A DNA stretch of 64,000 bases from Teratosphaeria epicoccoides (GCA_021401465.1 JADDMT010000016.1:1-64000); one strand, 5' to 3'. Positions 1-11,274 are shown, counted from the stretch's first letter. Made by a program: numbers and translations. Notes: generated from the sequence alone by a model not told the origin.

Positions 1-236
1 GTTGGGGGGGGGGGGGGGGGGGGGGGGGTGTATGTGTGTGGGTGTGTGGGTGTAAGTATGTGTGGGTGTAAGTGTGTGTGGGTGTGGGTGTAAGTGTGTG
101 TGGGTGTAAGTGTGTGTGGGTGTAAGTGTGTGTGGGTGTAAGTGTGTGTGGGTGTAAGTGTGTGTGGGTGTGGGTGTAAGTGTGTGTAGGTGATTGTGTA
201 TGTGTGTGTGTGTGGGTGGGTGTGTGGGTGTGTACA
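1..236. repeat. poly-G run followed by a GT-rich minisatellite
   Basis: Positions 3-28 are a G homopolymer. It is followed by imperfect tandem copies of a unit of about 16 nt, GTGTAAGTGTGTGTGG, and variants, up to about 236. No TTAGGG telomere repeat is present, so this is read as a subtelomere-like or internal minisatellite, or simply the ragged edge of an assembly. The homopolymer length may be a sequencing artefact. Confidence 0.85.
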
Positions 237-439
237 CGTTATGAACAGTCAGCTACATGTACGTATACGCATGTATAAAACACATGAATCGTCAAAAATG
301 CGTCATTGATCAGCTTGTTAAATGGTACAACATGTACCACCATCAAATCAACGTTAATCGCTTTCATTAATGCGCCCCGAATTAGTGAATGCCATGTCAA
401 TCCAATTCGAGAGCCCTTGAAAGACAGAGCCATCATAAA

Positions 440-2053
440 ATGAACATCCTCCTCCACTCAGCAGGACTGCTCTACGGATTAGTCACTCTCTCCATCTTCA
501 CCATCTCCGCTCTCCTCGACCGCGAGACATGGCGGCGTCGAAGCCGTGAAGAGCACGAGGAACTCCGGAAAGGTACGGGCTTGGCAATCTCCATTGCATC
601 CCGTCCCCAGAGTTGACCTCCTTCGCAGCCTCCCACCACCTCTGGTCCCTGTCCCCCTCCCCACCGCCCGACAGTCTCCGCCACAACTTTCTCACCCTCT
701 CCACAGGCCAACAGCTCCCCTACCTCTCCAGCGACACCAAGACTTCATCTCACAAACCACTGCTGCTATTCCTCCACGGCTTCCCCGACTCCTGCCATCT
801 CTTTTCCAACTTCATCACCTCTCCTGCCCTCCGCGCCGCAGGAGCTAAACTCGTATCCCTCGACCTGCCCGGCTGCGGAGGAAGCGATGGACTGGACCAT
901 TACGGGCCAAATGACGTGCTCAACGCCGTCGCTGAAGCGATTGCGGTACTCAAAGGACGCTACCGGCACGAGTCAGAGGATTCTCATTGCATCGTCGTCG
1001 GCCACGACTGGGGCGGCGTAATCGCATCGCGTCTCGCGGCTGAAACTGCCGGCCTCATCGACAGACTCGTGATGGTGAACAGCGTCTACGTCCGTCCCCA
1101 CCTCCTCATCTCCCCTCCTCTACCCGCCACTAACCCTCCTCCACCACCAGACCCCACTGCTCAAACACAACGCCCATCTCTCCCTCCTCTCCACCCGACA
1201 CACCCTCGTAACCCACCTCACCAGCAACAACCTCCTCTCCACCTCCCACCTCCGCCTCGCCTACCGCGACATCAAGCCCTTACTGAGACAACTATCACTC
1301 TCAAGCTACATCTTCCTCTTCAACCTCCCCTGCATCCACCTCTCAAAACACACCCCCTGGCTTACCACCCACCTCCTCCGCACAGTCCACCGCCACCGCG
1401 ACCCCCGCCACTCCCCCACCGGGACCCCCGCCTCCGCAACAACCCTCCAAAGCGCCCACCCAGACCAACCCACAAAACCACCCGCATCGCTCCTCGCACG
1501 AAGCACAGCACTGACGTCCGGCCCCAGCGCCGCCGAATGCGCCACCTCTCCGCACTACACCGCCGACGTAGCGACGCGAGCCAGGACGCGCCCACCAGGC
1601 GCCTGGCCCCAGCGCATCCGGCTCTACCGCGAGGGCGCCTCCACCGCGCCTTGGACTCTGCACCCCCACCTCCAGAACCACTTCGACATTCGCCCCGTGA
1701 ACTGGCAGGACCGAAGCCACAAATTCACGTGTCCCGTGACGGTGATATTCGGACTCCAGGACTTGGCGTTGTCGCCGGAAATGTGTCTGGACGGGATGGA
1801 GAGGTTTTTCCCTTCTGTGCGGCGGGAGGATGCGGGGGCCGGGGAGGTGGCGGAGAGCCAGATTGTGCGGATCAGGGGGTGTGGGCATTGGTCTGTGGTG
1901 GAGCCGGTGGGGGAGAGGGTGGTGGAGGCGACGCTTTTGTGGGGTTTAGATGCGCGGTTTGCAGGGGCGGCGCATGTCAGTCTTGAGGATGTGTTGAGGC
2001 GGGCGGACAGGACGGGCTCTGGAGTGCAGGTCACGGCGTTTAGGCCTGCGTAG
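440..2053 (+). CDS. epoxide-hydrolase-like alpha/beta hydrolase (3 exons)
   Basis: Hand-built model with exons 440-572, 611-1089 and 1151-2053, giving 504 aa. Both introns are GT-AG and phases close exactly. The N-terminus has one hydrophobic segment (about residues 5-23), suggesting membrane anchoring or ER targeting. The alpha/beta hydrolase core shows the oxyanion motif HGFPDS, the nucleophile elbow GHDWGG (Asp nucleophile, as in epoxide hydrolases and haloalkane dehalogenases), an acid Asp in FGLQDLAL and the catalytic His in GCGHWS. The cap region contains RDIKPLLRQLSLSSYIFLF. The Asp nucleophile makes epoxide hydrolysis more likely than esterase activity; the substrate is unknown. The first intron is short (38 nt) and the second has a weak donor (GTCCGT), so the boundaries need transcript support. 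The gene converges on ARG5,6. Confidence 0.8.
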
Positions 2054-2411
2054 ACAATGGGACATTGCCGAGAGTAGAGTCTGGCCCGTGTGTCAGGTGT
2101 GGAGGACGGCCTTGATTCTTTTTTTTTTCGTACGAAGTTCGCGGAGCTATGTACAGCAGTTCAGATCGGATCACACGATAGAGGCCGTCCAGCAGCGGAC
2201 TCACAGCAGAACGTCCCACCGTGTCTCGGTGAATGAAGGTTGGATAAAGCATGCTAGCCACCTCACAGGTGCGGGAGCTGCAATGCACCCACCCATGGAG
2301 CCACATGTGGTTTCCACTCACCGCCCGAGAGAAGTCTTACCGCCCCGAAACCGCTGCCCAGCCTCCACCTCTTCACACACAGCCGACACTGCACCCATCT
2401 ATCTTGCCCCC
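2054..2411. other. convergent intergenic spacer
   Basis: Shared 3' region between the hydrolase (+) and ARG5,6 (-). A T-run lies near 2118-2127. I see no gene here. Confidence 0.6.
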
Positions 2412-2957
2412 TCACTCCATCGGAATGCCCTCATACTCCGCATACCCCAACGCTAAGTTCATATTCTGCAAACACTGCGTCGCGGCGCCCTTCAACAAAT
2501 TATCAATCACCACATTAACCACCACCCTCCTCCCGCCGCTATGCACCGCAAACCCCCCCACCTCCACGCCATGCCGGCCCGCGATCCCCTTCACCAACGG
2601 ACTCTCACCCCTCACCTTAATCAACTTCTCCCCGTGAAACCGATCTTGGTACAGCTGCCGCACGTCCCGACTTGCCATCTTGTCTGCCACGGGGAGGGAG
2701 ATGGTCTGATGGATGCCCGCGAACCACACCGCCACGTGCGGGATGAAGGCGATTTCGCGGCCGAGTTGGGCGCTGATTTCGCGCTCGTGAATGTGGTCCG
2801 TTAGGCTGTAGGGGATCAGGTTGTCCGTGAGGTTTTCCACATCGTTCTTTGGCGAAGGTTTGGTGCCCGCGCCGGAGTAGCCGGAGACGCCGAAGACAGT
2901 GGGGTTGGCGGGAGCCGGAGCGAGGTGTTCGAGGAGAGGCGCGATGCCGATTTGGGC

Positions 2958-2990
<33 letters not shown>

Positions 2991-5147
2991 GGTGGCCGAG
3001 GCGATTTTGGAGCGTTGCACGAGCTCGGGCAGGCCATAGGTCCAGTCTGGGGTGAAGCGGTAGTCGGCTGAGAGGTCGACGATCAGGGCTTCCTTGTGGC
3101 CAGACTCGTCGATGGCGTCGACGAAGGGCTTGCAGACACCATTTGGCAGTGCCATAACCCAGCAGTCGATTTCCTTCTTCTCGGCCATGCGGCGAACGTC
3201 GTCAGGGGACAGGTTCTCGTAGATGATCTCCTTCTTCTCGTAGCCCTTCAGCTTCTTGCCCTCGAGCTCGCGGGATGAGACATGGCAGAGGTCCATATTT
3301 GGATGACGGTTGAGCAGGTCCACAAGAGCTTGACCGGTGTATCCTCGAGCACCAATCAGCGCCACCTTGGACGGGTAGTCCTTCTCGCTGTTCTTGATGC
3401 CAAGCGGCGGGTTCGGGTTGGTCGTAGAAGTCGCATACCCTCTCCTCTCACCCGCACGGTACACAGTGTGCAGAGTCGGGCGTGCAGAGGTAGAGAACTG
3501 CCTCGCTTGCTGGCCAGACCTGTTGCCAATCATGTTGGCAGCATTGGCGCGTATCCTCTCGGCCGCGGCCGCTGCCCTGTGAAGCTGGGACTCCAGGTTG
3601 ATGTCTCCAAACATCTGCCTGCCGGACTGCACAAATTCAGACATGAGGTCTCTGACCTCCTCTGGACTGTCAATGCCATACCAGAACAGCACTTCTCCGC
3701 GCCTCGCGATGGAGCCATCAGCCTTCTCGGAGAACCAGGTCAGATTCTCGTCGTCCTGCTTGACGGTCCATGCCAGCTTCGGAAAGTCGCGCTTCAAGTT
3801 TTGGAAGACGTTGTCTGCGATATTGGACAGCCAGGCGGAACGAGTCATGGTGAGAGTAGCAAGATGAGCCAGGTGGTTGGTAGAGCCGGGCTTTGGCGGC
3901 AACACAATGGCCAAAGCCTCCATGTTTTCGTCAAAGTACGCGCGGAAGGACCGGGTCTTGAGCGTCTCCAAGTATCGATCCACCACGTTGGCGGCGTCAA
4001 GTCCCTCACGGTCCCGCACCAGAGTCTGCTTCAGCTTCTCCACATCCTCGAATTCCGCCAAGGAGGCGGCCTGCTGGAGCTTGGTGCCCTTGCGGATGAG
4101 CGTGCCAGCACCAGAATGCGTGAACAGCTCTCTCTCCAAGCTCTCCGGATGAATGATCGCAACACTGGAGCTGCGCGGCAGATCATCCAGCAAGGTTTTG
4201 ATATCCCGGATCTTGCTCCTCGTGCCATGAATGACCCACGGCTTCTTCATGTACCCATCATACTCCTCATCCAAATTGATCGCTTCAATCAGCTTCCCAG
4301 TCTCCTTGTCATGAATCCCGCCCTTCTCCGACAAATACACAATCTTCAACGGCACCAACGCCTTCGCCAGCTCCGCCGCCGCCTTGTCCGCATTGACATT
4401 CAACACCTGTCCGTCCTCGCTCTCCGCCATGCACGTCAAGACGGGAATGTACCCATCCGCGATCGCGGCCTTGATACTCTCGACGTTCACCTTGTTGACC
4501 TCGCCAACAAACTGATACGTATCCTTATCCTTGTAATCGGCCATCAGCACGCCGGAAGTGATGGGACGAGCCCTCACACCCCACGACTCCAAGGCCTCGG
4601 TCAGCTTCAAATTCTCCTCGAGGAACAATTTGCGCGCCACGCCCAGCGTCTTGCCGTCGGTGATGCGGATGCCCTCGTTGTACTTGGGCTCGACGCCGGC
4701 CTGCTCCAACAGCTTGTTCAGCTGGGGGCCGGCTCCATGGATGATGACGGGGAACAAGCCCATCTGGTTGAGGTTGCGCAGACTGGCGCACAGCTGGTCG
4801 ACATAGTCGGTGATGATGGCCCCGCCGACCTTGATGACGGCGAATTGCTGGGAGGAGACGGAGGTGAATTGTGCCAAGTACTGCTGCACTTCCCTCTTGG
4901 AGGCGATGTTGTTCAAGACGTTGATCACCGCCGACCTCGCGGAGCCGTCGTCGTAGCGGGAGCTGGCGAAGGTCCGTCGTCGCTGCTGGTGGTGGTGAGG
5001 GTGGTGGAGGAGATGGTGGAGATGGTGGTGGGAGGAGAGGGCGGGGCACTGAGCGTGTCCATGTCGCCGACGTGCAATGGCTGTGCTGGCTGCTGCGCGT
5101 GACGGGGGGGTCAGGTGCCGCACCAACGGCCGAGCGACTGACTGCAT
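2412..5147 (-). CDS. ARG5,6: mitochondrial acetylglutamate kinase / N-acetyl-gamma-glutamyl-phosphate reductase (ARG5,6 fusion)
   Basis: Single-exon 911-aa bifunctional enzyme for steps 2 and 3 of arginine (ornithine) biosynthesis in the mitochondrial matrix. Domain order: an Arg/His-rich presequence (about 1-60); an amino-acid kinase domain (about 85-330) with KVGGAIITD and the glycine-rich VIIHGAGPQ; a middle acetyltransferase-like domain typical of the fungal kinase (about 340-500); then the reductase (about 580-911) with the NAD(P) fold ALIGARGYTG and the active-site Cys726 in SNPGCYATA. Between kinase and reductase (about 545-577) lies an Arg/Ser-rich stretch (ARQFSTSARP ... RRGYATST). 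It resembles a second matrix-targeting cleavage site, consistent with the known processing of the yeast and Neurospora (arg-6) precursors into two enzymes. Length matches the family. Start ATG at 5147 is followed directly by the presequence. Confidence 0.97.
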
Positions 5148-5665
5148 GGTTTGCTGCTCTCAATAATGAATCATTCGGCAGCTTCTAATCAAATAATCAG
5201 CGAAATGAGTGAGTTGGGAGGATGGCGAGGGAATGCGACTGCTGTCTACCTGACTTGTGCCCTAACCTGGTGCACTTCAAAAATTTCGTGAAAGCTTGCC
5301 CGCGCTGTCGTAGGTACGAGCTTCCCTTGTTCCTCTCACCCCGCCGCTATCGAGGATCTTCTTCAGAAACAGAAGGCGTTTCGATTCTACGTATATCTAA
5401 CAAAATAAGCCAAGATCATCAGCCGATGGCATGGTGAAAGATACAAGATCATGAGTCGATGACATTGTGAAAGATCCAACCACTGGTGAGATCAGCGACA
5501 GCCACGTTCAACCATCGAAATCCCACACAAACATGAAAAAGAGACGACGAACGTGGCACTGGATTGATCTCCATTGATCCTCGTCATCCTCACCGCACAA
5601 ACGCTATCACAAGTTCGAATCTCCCCAACACCGTCGTGGCTATGCAGTCAGAACCTCGTCTCCTG
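5148..5665. other. upstream region of ARG5,6
   Basis: Contains the ARG5,6 promoter and the 3' end of the next minus-strand gene. Apart from a short 33-bp tandem duplication at 5411-5476, nothing recognisable is present. Confidence 0.5.
5411..5476. repeat. two imperfect tandem copies of a 33-bp unit
   Basis: Copy 1 is 5411-5443 and copy 2 is 5444-5476. Both begin CAAGATCAT and contain GTGAAAGAT; they differ at a handful of positions. Noncoding. Confidence 0.75.
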
Positions 5666-6568
5666 TCAGAGGTCCCTCAAACTCCCAGGCACCGGCCTTC
5701 TGCCCACCGTCAACGCTTGCGGCGGCGGGCCCTGCGGCGGAGCATAAGTGTGGTAGCTTGGGGCCACACTGTCCGCGTATGCTCCTGCCCTTCCACCTCC
5801 GACCCATTGCTGTTGCGCGTTGCATGGCTCGTACGTCCGACTCGTCGGGCTCCGCGAATTGTATGGCGTTGGATGTACTGTCTGCCCGTAGGCGCCTGGA
5901 GAGATGGGCGCTGCGGTGTACTGCCTGTGCGGCTCGTAGTCCTGATACGGGCTCGCATGTGTTGCGCCCACGTCTCGGCCCGCGGAATGCTCTGGCGCAG
6001 CGGCCTGTATGGGTGGGTTGGCATACTGATCAGTCTGTGACGAGTAGAATGCCTCGTTGCTCTTCGATATCAGAGGCTCATCGTGGGCGTGATCCAGCTT
6101 CTCCATCTCCACGTCCTCGACCTCCACACGCTTGCTTGCCGCATGATCCCAGCTCGGGAATGCTGGAAGCGCGTCTTCATTGATCTTCGCTGCCTCTCCG
6201 CCGTACGACTTAGTGGGCGTATCGAACGTCGCCGTCTGAGCAACCGATGCTGCACCTCGATATCCTGCACCTCCACACGCATATGTCGGCGGCGGAGGAC
6301 TCTGATCCGGCGCGTACGGTTGTTGATATTGTGGTGGCGGCGCTTGCTGCTCATACCCATCGTTCCTTCTCCTTCTCGGGGAACAACAGCCGAGGCATCG
6401 CGCGGCACAGAAGACTACTGACAGCAACACAAGAGAGCCAACGACGATGCCAATGATCGCGGGCCACTTGCAATAAGCCTTTGTCATGCACGCGTCCCAG
6501 GAAGTGAATGTGTCCTTCACTCCACTGATATCGGACCCCAGGTCTCGCCGCCATGAAAGTGTCGCCAT
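5666..6568 (-). CDS. small single-pass membrane protein, fungal fibroin-3-related type
   Basis: 300 aa from ATG 6568. The N-terminus carries the conserved-looking block TFTSWDACMTKAYCKWP followed by one transmembrane helix (about residues 37-59, AIIGIVVGSLVLLSVVFC). A Cys-rich juxtamembrane segment (CAARCLGCC) and a long Pro/Gln/Tyr-rich cytosolic tail follow. This matches, from memory, a fungal family often named fibroin-3 related protein, whose biochemical role is not known. The Cys-rich motif next to the helix is a plausible palmitoylation site (inference). The frame stays open upstream of the ATG through a GA microsatellite, but no ATG lies there, so 6568 is preferred. Confidence 0.72.
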   Translation of the reverse strand: MATLSWRRDLGSDISGVKDTFTSWDACMTKAYCKWPAIIGIVVGSLVLLSVVFCAARCLGCCSPRRRRNDGYEQQAPPPQYQQPYAPDQSPPPPTYACGGAGYRGAASVAQTATFDTPTKSYGGEAAKINEDALPAFPSWDHAASKRVEVEDVEMEKLDHAHDEPLISKSNEAFYSSQTDQYANPPIQAAAPEHSAGRDVGATHASPYQDYEPHRQYTAAPISPGAYGQTVHPTPYNSRSPTSRTYEPCNAQQQWVGGGRAGAYADSVAPSYHTYAPPQGPPPQALTVGRRPVPGSLRDL

Positions 6569-6570
6569 GA

Positions 6571-6581
6571 TTCTCTCTCTC

Positions 6582-6658
<77 letters not shown>
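6571..6658. repeat. (CT)n/(GA)n microsatellite
   Basis: About 88 bp of CT dinucleotides on the plus strand with three GT interruptions. It ends 3 bp from the start codon of the minus-strand membrane-protein gene, so its transcript would have a GA-rich leader. It is in frame and would encode Glu-Arg repeats if translated. Confidence 0.95.
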
Positions 6659-6661
<3 letters not shown>

Positions 6662-7330
6662 TCCCCCTTCTTTGCCACCGAGAACCACGCGATATATTGC
6701 TTGCGCCGCAACTGAACGATTGACGAGCTGTGATCTCGTGGCGATCTGCAGACCCAATGGCCACGGCAGATATGACTACAGAGTGCGCAATCTTCCACTG
6801 CCAAACAGGCCACTATGCCTCCCTTGTGCCTTCCATGAATGACGCGGAAAGCGCTACACACGTCCCCAGTCGAGCTGAGATGGGCCTTGGAAACAGGTTA
6901 AGCCGGCGACCAAGAGCTTTCGCGCTGCATCCAAGATTGCGCGTCGACACATCGCCCGGGCCGCTGCGCCTCGACAAGCACGAGTCAGGTCCGGGGGCTG
7001 TCAAGCGGTGTTTCAGAGCTTACCCCGCATTGCCAAAAATAGCTTAGCGAGGATCTGAAACGGGATGACTCCACCTGCTTGATACTGTATGATGGAGGAA
7101 GCCCGAGTCAACTCTGGCCTCTCAGACTCTGATCATGACTCGATTGACACCGTCTCCACCATTCGACCAATCAATCGACTGGTTGACATAGCTGTCTCAG
7201 TACTGCTTCTGGCCACGGTGGAAATGAACGACGATGCTCTTGACAGCTCACAATGGTGGAATCTGAGCACCATGGGTCGCCTCTTTCGTTCCACTCATCC
7301 CGTACTCCATCACTCGCACCACGTACTCAC
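6659..7330. other. intergenic, no gene seen
   Basis: Promoter side of the membrane-protein gene and 3' side of the SDR gene. Only short overlapping ORFs without family resemblance. Confidence 0.5.
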
Positions 7331-8286
7331 CTAATAAACCCCAGCATGGTTCGCAAGGTACCCGCCATCAATAGCCATCACAACCCCATTACAATACCCT
7401 CCCGCCCTCGAAGCAAGATACAGAACCGTCCCTGCCATCTCCTCCTCCGTCCCCATGCGCTGTCTCGGCACCAGATCCCTCGGCAACACACCGCCATAGT
7501 GCTCGTCGAATTGCTTCACCACCGTCGTCGTCATTTCCGAAGGGAACCCTAGAAAACTTCCACATCAGCATCTCGCTCCCCCCCCCTCCACCCCAGATCC
7601 ACAAGCAACAGAAACCTACATCCAGGCGCAATAATATTCGTCCTGACATCGAACCCCACAAATGCATTCCCCAAATTCTTCATCAAGTGATGCACCGCCG
7701 CTTTACTCGCATTGTACACGAACGCCGGCACCGACCTCGTGAGACCGCCCACACTTCCCACCGTGACGATCTGACTCGTCGGCGCCTCCTTCGCTCTCCT
7801 CTTGTTCCCCGCATCCAGCAGCTCCAAGAACGCCACCGACGTGAGAAACACTCCCGCGACATTCGTCTCCAACACCTCGGTCCAGACTTGCGAGTCCCGG
7901 TAGTTGAAAAAGTAGTCCCTGAATTCCGACACCGAGGACTCAGGACCCGGCACAGGTCGAGGGTGATCACCCCTTTCGAAGGTGGAGATGCCAGCGTTGT
8001 TGACGAGGAGGTCGATATGCCCGGTCTCTTTGGTGATCTGGTCCACAGCCCTCTGCAAGTCCTCACGTGACGTGGTGGACCCGGGGATCGGGATGATCTT
8101 CTCACCGGTCTGTGCCGCTTCCTCTAGCTTCTCTTTGCGGCGGCCGGTAACGTAGACTTTAGCCGCTCCGTTCGCCGCCAGCGTCTGGGCGATGATGAGG
8201 CCGAGTCCACTACCGCCGCCTGTGACGACGGCGACGAGGCCGTCAACACGATTGAGAGCGGCTCCGGAGTACTTCGATGATGCCAT
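7331..8286 (-). CDS. short-chain dehydrogenase/reductase (2 exons)
   Basis: Exons 8286-7620 and 7548-7331 encode 294 aa. The intron (7619-7549) has a GTAGGT donor and CTAG acceptor and restores the typical SDR segment IIAPGWFPSEM. Classical SDR features are present: the cofactor motif TGGGSGLG (about 20-27), NNAG, a catalytic Ser in VTVGSVGG and the YNASK active site (Tyr and Lys). The C-terminus has the usual AIDGGYL end. An NAD(P)-dependent alcohol/ketone oxidoreductase is expected; the basic residues in VTGRRKEK after beta-2 suggest NADP. Substrate unknown. ATG 8286 is chosen because the frame extends upstream only to a non-ATG codon. Confidence 0.88.
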
Positions 8287-8650
8287 TTTCAGGTCTCGCA
8301 AGGAACCAGGGACGATGTGTGCTGTGGTTGGCGATGGACCATCTGGAAATACTGCGCCTCACAGTCCAGATAACCAGAAGCGCAATGCGAGCCGTTGAGA
8401 TGTGCAATGCGCTTATTCATCATCGGATCCATCGGGGACCCGTAGTCTCCGCGGACTCTACACGTGCCCGGCTCCTGTCCGCTTGAGCCTTCGACGCATA
8501 GGTCGAACTGCAACAGATACATGTCGGCATGCGAAGAAGAGTCGCTTGTACGGCGAGGTGCACATCGACAGCAAGAGCCGGGCCGTGCTCGGACCGATAT
8601 GGAGGTCAGATGCAAGATCCTACGCACACGAAAAAGCCAACTCTGACTCT
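8287..8650. other. short intergenic spacer
   Basis: Lies between the SDR start and the 3' end of the GH15 relic. Nothing recognisable. Confidence 0.5.
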
Positions 8651-9907
8651 CTAGGCCTTCAAAGCCTTACTGGCTTTATCCAAATTGAACGCCGCCGACG
8701 CTAACGCCACGTGACTAAAAGCCTGCGGCGTATTGCCCAACTGCTCCCCAGAAGCATTGACCTCCTCACTAAACAACCCCACATGATTCGCAAACCCCAG
8801 CGCATTCTCAAACAACGTAATCGCCTTCTCTAGATGCCTCTCATCGAACTGCCCTGCACGCGTGAGAGCCTCGATCAGCCAAAACGTGCACATGCTGAAA
8901 GCCCCTTCCTCGCCGCCCACGCCGTCGTTGGAGAGGGAAGTGTTGTAGCGGTGCACCATGCCGGCGGATGTGAGGCCGCCTTTTTCGAGGGGCCGGAGGA
9001 TCCGGGAGAGGGTGGAGAGGAAGCGTGGGTCGTTGGGGGCAACGAAGAAGACGAGGGGCGCGATGAGGAGGGCGGAGTCGAGGGTGGTGGGGTTCAATGC
9101 GATCGAGGAGCTTTGTCGTGACTCGTTCAGATGTTTCGTTTTCCGAGGCGTGGTCACGCAAAACGAACGACATCCTTTGACCCTCTGTAAGGCATATGTT
9201 CGCGACACAAGCTGGACCGAGCACGTCATTCCCGTCTTCGGACTCGTGAAAGTGAACGTGCGGCTTCTCCTTGTCACTGTCACCTCTATCGCTGGTCATA
9301 CGCAGTTCCAAGTTCAGATTTCTGGAGTTGAAGACCACACATGGCGCCAGCTCTCCATCCCGGGCATTTCCATGGCTCTTGACCTCCATCGTGTGGTTAT
9401 CTCGGGCGTAATCGAAAGCCGGTAGGCACCTGAGGCAGACTTGATAGCGCCTCTCAGGCATTCGACTCGTCTCACGACCCATTTGCGAAGCTTGTCATCC
9501 CGCTCATTGTCTTCCTGCGCGGCCAATGGCTTCATACTGAGCGGGCGAGAGAAGAAGTCGTCAAGCTTTATCACGCCCTGCTCCTGGAAGTGCATTGTCT
9601 GTCAGACGTTGCTCGACGGGAGATACTGCTGTTTTGTGGTGAGATGGTCCACCGCTACAGGGGAGATCGTGAAGTAGCCACCCTTGTCCCTGTCCAGGAT
9701 TCGAGCGAAGACAGATGGCGAGTCAAAATTTGGCCAGCAGAGAAAGTCCATTGCGCCATCCTTCGCAACCAGAGCTGCCGTTCGCATGTTACCGATCAGC
9801 CCGTAATCCTCAATTGGCATATACCCAGTGGACGAGCGCAAATGGGTAGGATCCAGCTGCTCGTGCTCATGCTCCTCATTGCTGAGAGGTGCAGCATCAG
9901 GAGCCAT
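8651..9907 (-). pseudogene. GH15 glucoamylase-like gene, broken and internally deleted
   Basis: The N-terminus from ATG 9907 matches fungal GH15-type proteins (YGLIGNMRTAALV, DFLCWPNFDSPSVFARILD, QQYLPSSNV). Three lesions are visible. (1) An in-frame TGA at 9602-9604 where the family has a Leu (NV*QT). (2) A one-base deletion near 9446 that shifts the frame between WVVRRVECLRGAIK and VCLRCLPAFDYARD. (3) After FVLRDH, near 9105-9125, the sequence jumps out of frame to the C-terminal block TLDSALLIAPLVFF, skipping roughly 300 aa of the (alpha/alpha)6 catalytic barrel. The C-terminal block itself (GVGGEEGAFSMCTFWLIEALTRAG) is well preserved, so the decay looks fairly recent. No active enzyme is expected. 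Confidence 0.85.
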
Positions 9908-10739
9908 GGTGCGGGTGCGATCCCCTTTTGCTGTATGTTCTCGAAGTGCCCGAGGGTGAAATCTGGCGGCTGGAGTCCACGTCTCTACTTGTTAGCTGCC
10001 CTCGGAAGCATGCGTAGGAGAGGAGCGGTGGGCAATTTGTCCTTGACATCCTACCTGCAATAGTGTGACTCTACTGATGCGCCTGTCCCGCGTTTGGAGT
10101 GGAGCGTGTCGGTGGTAGCAGGTGATGCTGATGTGATGATGTTTTGGAGCTTAGTGGGAGCGTTTTGCCTCTTAGACGGTGGCCGATCTGTCGGAGGCTG
10201 AACCGCTTACGCGTGATCAGCCACCGCGCCGTCGCATACATTACCTGGTGATGTTTGGCTGATCAGCCGCTGCCTCTGGAGGGGTCCGACGCATAATGGG
10301 CGATGTAGCTGGATGATACGTGATGATTATCATCACGCGGGAGATGGGACTCCCACACATCAAGGCAGAGCTGGTGACAATGTACTGGGTGGCAATTCCG
10401 ACCAAGTCGATCGCATGAGCGTTGAGAGCGGTCTCCCTTCTTGCCATGAGACTCGCCCATCGCGTCTCAAGCCGTGTATCTGCACGACTCATAATCTGCA
10501 TGTCCAGACTGAAGCATTGGCACTGCATAGCGACGAGTGTTGCTTGAATCACTTGACTAAGTGCACTCTCCAGCTACAATCCGATCTCCTTGAACGTTGC
10601 TGCGTACGACTAGCAGCCACTTCGCTACGGCGATGCCGCATACCAGCATTGAAAGGTACGTGAAGCAATAGTCCCGTGAGTACCCTCGGCTGTAGACAAG
10701 ATGCTGGCGGCGAAACAAGCGCTATCTGGCGGGAGATTC
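9908..10739. other. intergenic, no gene seen
   Basis: Region between the GH15 relic and the SEC11-like gene. Several ORFs under 125 codons overlap in different frames and show no recognisable family. Confidence 0.5.
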
Positions 10740-11274
10740 TCATCGATGAACGTATGCGGCCAATGTTTTGCGGGTCTCTGTAAGGATCTCTTGAGGAGCA
10801 ATGGCCAGCCAACCCAGATACGGCACGTAACCACGAACGACACCGACAACCTCGTTCCGTAAAGCTGTGCTTCGATCTTGCGGGTACAGAGGGATGTCGT
10901 CTTGCTCATTGTTGTCACCCTTTGTCAGGATATGTTGGCTGAAATCGCATCAGAGACCGGATCTCACCGTAATCACTTTCGACTTACACAGTCTCGTTCC
11001 CCTTTCCCTCCAAATGAGTATGCACAGCTCGATGCACCATTGGCGATGGCTGATCAGCGAACCAGATCACTGGGACGTCGCCCACCTCGATTCGTGTTTG
11101 TCGATTGGCGAGCAGGATGAGGTCGCCGCGATGGAAACCTGGCGCCATCGATTCTGAAACGACGGCCATCACGGGATATTTTGACTCGGTGAATGTTTGT
11201 AGAGCTTTCCATATCATGTAACTGTGGCAGAGGGTTGCCAGGAATTGCTGAGCGGAGCGCAAGGTGAGTCGCAT
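10740..11274 (-). CDS. SEC11-like signal peptidase I, ER type (2 exons)
   Basis: Exons 11274-10988 and 10938-10740 give 161 aa; the intron has GTAAGT and CAG ends. Family S26B features: an N-terminal membrane segment (about 8-28), the catalytic Ser42 in SESMAP, GDLILLANR, the His81 that replaces the bacterial Lys (MVHRAV), and the acidic residues of KGDNNEQDD (Asp104 to Asp110). VVGVVRGYVPYLGW closes the domain. This subunit cleaves signal peptides at the luminal face of the ER. It differs from the canonical fungal Sec11 I know in the SES box and the short linker before KGDNN, so it may be a second, diverged paralogue. It is divergent from the LURP-like gene, with 461 bp between start codons. 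Confidence 0.82.

Noticed and set aside
3282..5102. 606-codon plus-strand ORF
   Set aside because: Exact antisense shadow of ARG5,6 caused by its codon bias.
5222..5437. 71-codon plus-strand ORF with several Cys upstream of ARG5,6
   Set aside because: Short, in the ARG5,6 promoter, no family resemblance.
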